In this document: piece after piece, positions 62,001 to 64,000 of the stretch
How the letters are laid out: the number at the start of each line of letters is the position of its first letter
How positions within the stretch are numbered: position 1 is the first letter of the stretch
DNA from: Myxacorys californica WJT36-NPBG1
Lineage (GTDB): Bacteria > Cyanobacteriota > Cyanobacteriia > Leptolyngbyales > Leptolyngbyaceae
Length of the DNA stretch: 64,000 bases
Direction: 5' to 3'
Assembly (NCBI GenBank): GCA_019359315.1
Contig: JAHHHO010000012.1
Location: 46,627-110,626, forward strand
Position numbers and translations under genes: made by a program
The notes under the pieces: generated by a model
What the model saw: only the letters and a program-made list of their open reading frames with translations
The model's database searches: none
What the model was told of the DNA's origin: nothing

Positions 62001-62841
62001 AGTCAGACCCTGCTACAGCAGTACCGTCTACAGTTGTATAGTTAACGCTGACAGTCCACGGTCCAGGTCCCGTTTGAGTTACTGTGAAAACAGCATTGCT
62101 AGTACCACTATCTCCTTCAACAATCGAGACATCGTTAATAAGGAGCCTGGAATGATTTAAAACTGCAGCATACGTGCCTATTGTTGCAGAAGTAAATGCC
62201 AATGATGACTCTACAAAACCATTTGCTGTTTCTAGCGTCCAGTTTCCTCCCAATAATGCTCCACCTGTTAAATCATCTGAAGCCGCTATATCCGCCCCAG
62301 TCAACTGGCTAAGGATGCTGGTAAACGCCTGACCCAGTTCGCCCTGCGCCACGTTGCAGCCGTACAGCAAAATGTCGGCATCATCGCTTAGCGCCTTGCT
62401 CCAACTCTGCAACTGAGCTGCATACCCTGGCAAGTCGCTTAAGGTCACCCGATTGCTACCAAAGTCTAACCCGCCTGCTTCCCCATGAGAAAGGATGTGA
62501 AGGCTAGAGATGCCGTCTCGCCCCAGCAGTGTATTGGTGATTTGCGTGACTGCATCCTGCGTCGAGTTAAGGATGTGGACTTCGGTACCTGCTGTTGCTC
62601 CGGCGATTAGGCTCTGATAGCCAGCCACCGACTGATCAATAAATAATAGGGATTGGCTGGACTGTCGTTGTTCTGTCAGCGAGGTTGTCAGACTGGTTTG
62701 ATCCAGGGGCAGCGCAAGGTTGGCTGTCGATAGCACATCAGTAGCCGTAGTTAACCGGGAAGGCTCAAAGGTCATTTTGGTTTGCTCTAGAGAATACACT
62801 CTAAAAGTATTCCCCTCTTCCAGGTAAACTAACGAGCACAT
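59089..62841 (-). CDS. Large surface/secreted protein (DUF4347, Calx-beta, cadherin-like, VCBS repeats)
   Basis: The 1250-residue protein has an N-terminal DUF4347 domain (about 45-215; LLFIDQSVAGYQSLI, LHILSHGEAGGLDFG, ILLYGCNVAQGELGQAF). A Calx-beta domain (about 225-330) is followed by a series of cadherin-like/FG-type beta domains with DxND repeats (about 340-830; VTPVNDAPLL, VTAVNDVPSF). A second Calx-beta domain (about 845-945) leads to six VCBS/FG-GAP-type repeats of about 47 residues (960-1245; DFNNDGTADIVWRHQATGQN). Calcium-binding and adhesion are the likely roles. There is no conventional signal peptide, and DUF4347 proteins are usually secreted by a type I system. The start lies near a weak site, and Met 24 (MTFEPSRLT) is an alternative. 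Confidence 0.88.
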   Translation of the reverse strand: MCSLVYLEEGNTFRVYSLEQTKMTFEPSRLTTATDVLSTANLALPLDQTSLTTSLTEQRQSSQSLLFIDQSVAGYQSLIAGATAGTEVHILNSTQDAVTQITNTLLGRDGISSLHILSHGEAGGLDFGSNRVTLSDLPGYAAQLQSWSKALSDDADILLYGCNVAQGELGQAFTSILSQLTGADIAASDDLTGGALLGGNWTLETANGFVESSLAFTSATIGTYAAVLNHSRLLINDVSIVEGDSGTSNAVFTVTQTGPGPWTVSVNYTTVDGTAVAGSDYVITSGTLNFANSETTKTITVPIIGDRVAEFGETFSVVLSNAVFGQGGAIGDGTGIGTIGTVITNQTLTEDIASGAIPFSIDDGDIPNLLLAATSNNQGLIADNNLALGGSNDNRTITITPTANQFGNAAITLQASDGINTTTQAFNVTVTPVNDAPLLTLPTAGSVSYIEDGNAVILDASATVSDIDSTNFDTGMLTVNISTNGTADDRLAINNQGTSTEQIGVSGSNVTYGGTIIGTVTGGVGTAPLVVTFNSSSSSAAGQALLRNLTYSNVSDAPSSAVRTLSVVLTDGDGGISTTADTTIDIVANNDPPTVFAPAAIAVTEDITTTLTGITFVDADASSGIVIATLTVGTGILAATSGGGVTVGGTATNRTISGTITDINSFIAASNLTYTPAPDSIATQTLGISINDNGNTGTGGAQTSGVTNISLNVTAVNDVPSFAKGADLTITAGSGVQTVSNWATGFNPGPADESNQTAQAYIVTVDTNPAIFAVAPTIDSFGNLTYTPATNLATATTATLSVHVRDSGGTANGGVDTSAVQTFAITVQPQPTLSIGNVSQTEGNSGTTAYTFTVSLSNASAQTVAVNYTTADGTATVADGDYSAATSSLTFAPGETSKTITINVKGDPNRELDETFFVNLLNPTNATLTANATSGTGTLLNDDRVNLVWRSNNPAISSSGSGQNAIWQMNSFTLESGYYLPTVAGSNWQIVGTADFNQDGTDDLLWRNQATGENAIWQLNSIGFQSSRFITSADLNWQIASTADFNNDGTADIVWRHQATGQNAIWQMNSTGLQNGYFITSVADLNWQIASTADFNNDGTADILWRNKTSGQNAIWQMNGFTLQSSRFILPVTDSNWQMVGTADFNNDGIADIVWRHQATGQNAIWQMNSTDVQTGYYLTPVADLNWQIAGVANFNGDGSADLLWRNPQTGKVGIWQMNEFTDSQTYLLPDVSLDWVVRPLRAPQASVPA

Positions 62842-63267
62842 CTAAAGCCCTTAAAACAAACTCCGAAAGGTGTTTACATAGATTTTTGACGAACTGCATT
62901 ACCGTCAGAGGGCATGGCCCAAAATCGCACGTCTCCAGGCTCAATTCCGTTCTGGCTTGACTTTTGGATCAGTGTTGGGATGGATGTAGCAGTAGTAAGT
63001 TGGGCGACTAATTCCCAAATGCTGATAAATGGATGGCACCGATCGCGTGGGGAATCTTAATACTGTCCTCTCCCCCCTCAATGCTTGTGCCTGACGCTGA
63101 AACTATTCTCGATGCTGCAGATCTTGCCCGTGATATAAATCAGGCTCTTTTGTTGCGCTCCTTGATAGAGAGCGGCTCTTGATTAGTAGCCTCAATCTGC
63201 TCTCCTTCTGGTCTGGTAATCTGTTTAGTGCGATATGAAATTGGAAAATTAATTCAGGTAAAAATTT

Positions 63268-63501
63268 ATGGCAACCGAGCAAGAGCTTCAATCTCTTTTT
63301 AATACCTTAGATAGCGATCAAGACGGCAAACTCTCCGTTAATGATCTTTTGTTAAGTCCTGGCTTAAACTCAGTCATCTCATCAGCAACAAGTACCAGTA
63401 GCCCCCAGGCGTTACTAGCACAGTATGATTCAGACGAAGACGGTAATATTACCTTTGAAGAGTTAAAGCAAGCAGTTGAGAGAGCAGGTAATTTAACCTA
63501 A
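63268..63501 (+). CDS. EF-hand calcium-binding protein
   Basis: The 77-residue protein consists of two EF-hands. The loops are DSDQDGKLSVND (15-26) and DSDEDGNITFEE (54-65), both with Asp/Asn at positions 1, 3 and 5, Gly at 6 and an acid at 12, so both should bind calcium. Flanking helices (EQELQSLFNTL and FEELKQAVERAG) complete the fold. It is a calmodulin-like single-pair sensor or buffer. It lies divergent from the large calcium-binding surface protein, so a functional link is possible. The 426 nt between them and the ~200 nt after 63502 hold no clear gene. Confidence 0.88.
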   Translation: MATEQELQSLFNTLDSDQDGKLSVNDLLLSPGLNSVISSATSTSSPQALLAQYDSDEDGNITFEELKQAVERAGNLT

Positions 63502-63572
63502 CAGTCAAAAAAACCAATACCCAATACCCAAGATCCCTCTTTAGCCCAAGCTTTGAGGGATTTGCAACTTCT

Positions 63573-63615
63573 GATATTGTCAACTTAACTTGAAGCGGGA
63601 TACTGTCAACTTAAC
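63573..63615. repeat. 17-bp direct repeat
   Basis: GATATTGTCAACTTAAC at 63573-63589 recurs as GATACTGTCAACTTAAC at 63599-63615 with one substitution and a 26-bp period. It lies near an IS fragment and may be an IS-end relic. Confidence 0.5.
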
Positions 63616-63716
63616 CCTGCTCTGTCTTGGATTGTGGTTGGGCGATCGGCAGAAAGCTTAACGAATGTACCTGACGAGGGTTCCGTTTGGGTCGTGGGAT
63701 TTACGGGGGATGTCGT

Positions 63717-63885
63717 TTAAGGTGCTTCTGCCAGTCTTGAGGCTTCGTCAAGCATCGTTGACAGCTTTTTTAGCCTGCCGCGTAAATCTTCGTTTTCAGC
63801 ATCTACGCGAGCGATCGCATTACTATAAGATCTCTCCTAACATTTCTTGTTCCTTTTCATCCGAGATGAGAAAACTAGGTTCTGT
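63717..63885 (-). pseudogene. Remnant of a gene ending in a coiled-coil C-terminus
   Basis: On the minus strand the frames read SFLISDEKEQEMLGEIL and then, after a frame change near 63832, SNAIARVDAENEDLRGRLKK and LSTMLDEASRLAEAP, ending at TAA 63717-63719. The two parts join in sense and composition (an acidic coiled-coil helix), so this looks like the C-terminus of a host gene. It is broken by at least one frameshift and has lost its upstream part where the IS5-like transposase begins. The original function is not recognised. Confidence 0.5.
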
Positions 63886-63892
63886 TGACTTT

Positions 63893-64000
63893 TCACCGCA
63901 ACCAGATCAAGGTGCAGGCAAAACAGAGGAAACTCCAGTAATTTCGGGCCTGCTTGTCAAACCGAGAAAAAATCCGGCGATACTGCTTGAGCTTGCCAAA
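63893..64000 (-). mobile_element. IS5-like transposase, C-terminal end, cut by window edge
   Basis: The 35 visible codons on the minus strand (FGKLKQYRRIFSRFDKQARN, then YWSFLCFACTLIWLR) and TGA at 63893-63895 match the usual C-terminus of an IS5/IS4-superfamily transposase (KLKQYRRIFSRFDKLARN and YL-x-FL-x-FA-x-x-x-IWLR). The rest lies beyond the right edge. The IS left end must lie between the stop and about 63870, since remnant coding sequence of another gene follows. Confidence 0.65.

Noticed and set aside
63866..64000. Plus-strand ATG frame open to the window end
   Set aside because: The opposite strand reads as an IS5-like transposase C-terminus and a coding remnant, which explains the open frame better.

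Overview
The window comes from a cyanobacterial chromosome, most likely a filamentous Leptolyngbya-like or related lineage. The evidence is dense GCGATCGC (HIP1) octamers on both strands, an orange carotenoid protein next to its fluorescence recovery protein, a PanC-Cmk fusion, a cyanobacterial-style sucrose synthase, and several small families found mainly in cyanobacteria (DUF3172, DUF1802, AMIN-domain protein). No rRNA, prophage or CRISPR array was seen. Transposon content is limited to a transposase 3' end at the right edge.

Layout. 1-2.9 kb: RNase P RNA (minus) and small hypothetical genes. 3.0-8.2 kb: an NAD(P) operon (pncB, nadD, a Nudix-type regulator, nadE) with an MNT/HEPN toxin-antitoxin pair embedded in it by 4-base overlaps. 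8.2-13.7 kb (minus): a GH65 glycosidase/phosphorylase fused to beta-phosphoglucomutase, then sucrose synthase. 13.9-17.8 kb is an accessory island: a 42-bp repeat array, a frameshifted gene, remnants of an MmeI-like restriction-methylation enzyme, an AT-rich HIP1-free gene for a predicted PD-(D/E)XK nuclease-like protein, and a VapBC-type pair. 17.9-24 kb: membrane proteins, a 2OG-Fe(II) oxygenase, DUF1802, AMIN-domain, DUF3172 and ABC-2 permease genes. 24-37 kb: HDAC-family deacetylase, gyrA, an Hsp70-like protein, a MetOD1 protein coupled to a hybrid histidine kinase, two fluoride-channel genes and recF. 37-43 kb: panC-cmk, a ferritin-like protein, OCP and FRP, an alpha/beta hydrolase and a sugar ABC permease. 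44.7-47.9 kb (minus): an ergothioneine cluster egtC-egtB-egtD. 48-57.9 kb: DUF423, a decayed histidine kinase, thiO, a regulatory patch (response regulator, two Crp/Fnr-type regulators, histidine kinase) and msrB. 58-64 kb: tRNA-Pro(UGG), several long hairpins, a 1250-residue DUF4347/Calx-beta/VCBS surface protein, an EF-hand protein, and an IS5-like transposase fragment beside a broken gene.

Three groups of genes clearly work together. pncB-nadD-nadE convert nicotinate to NAD, probably under the Nudix-type regulator, which may act on an inverted repeat inside the pncB promoter. OCP and FRP switch photoprotective quenching on and off. EgtB/C/D make ergothioneine. The most unusual spots are the toxin-antitoxin pair inside the NAD operon, the nuclease-like gene lying between two methyltransferase remnants, the 14-codon repeat array, and the Ser-rich repeat peptide next to tRNA-Pro.
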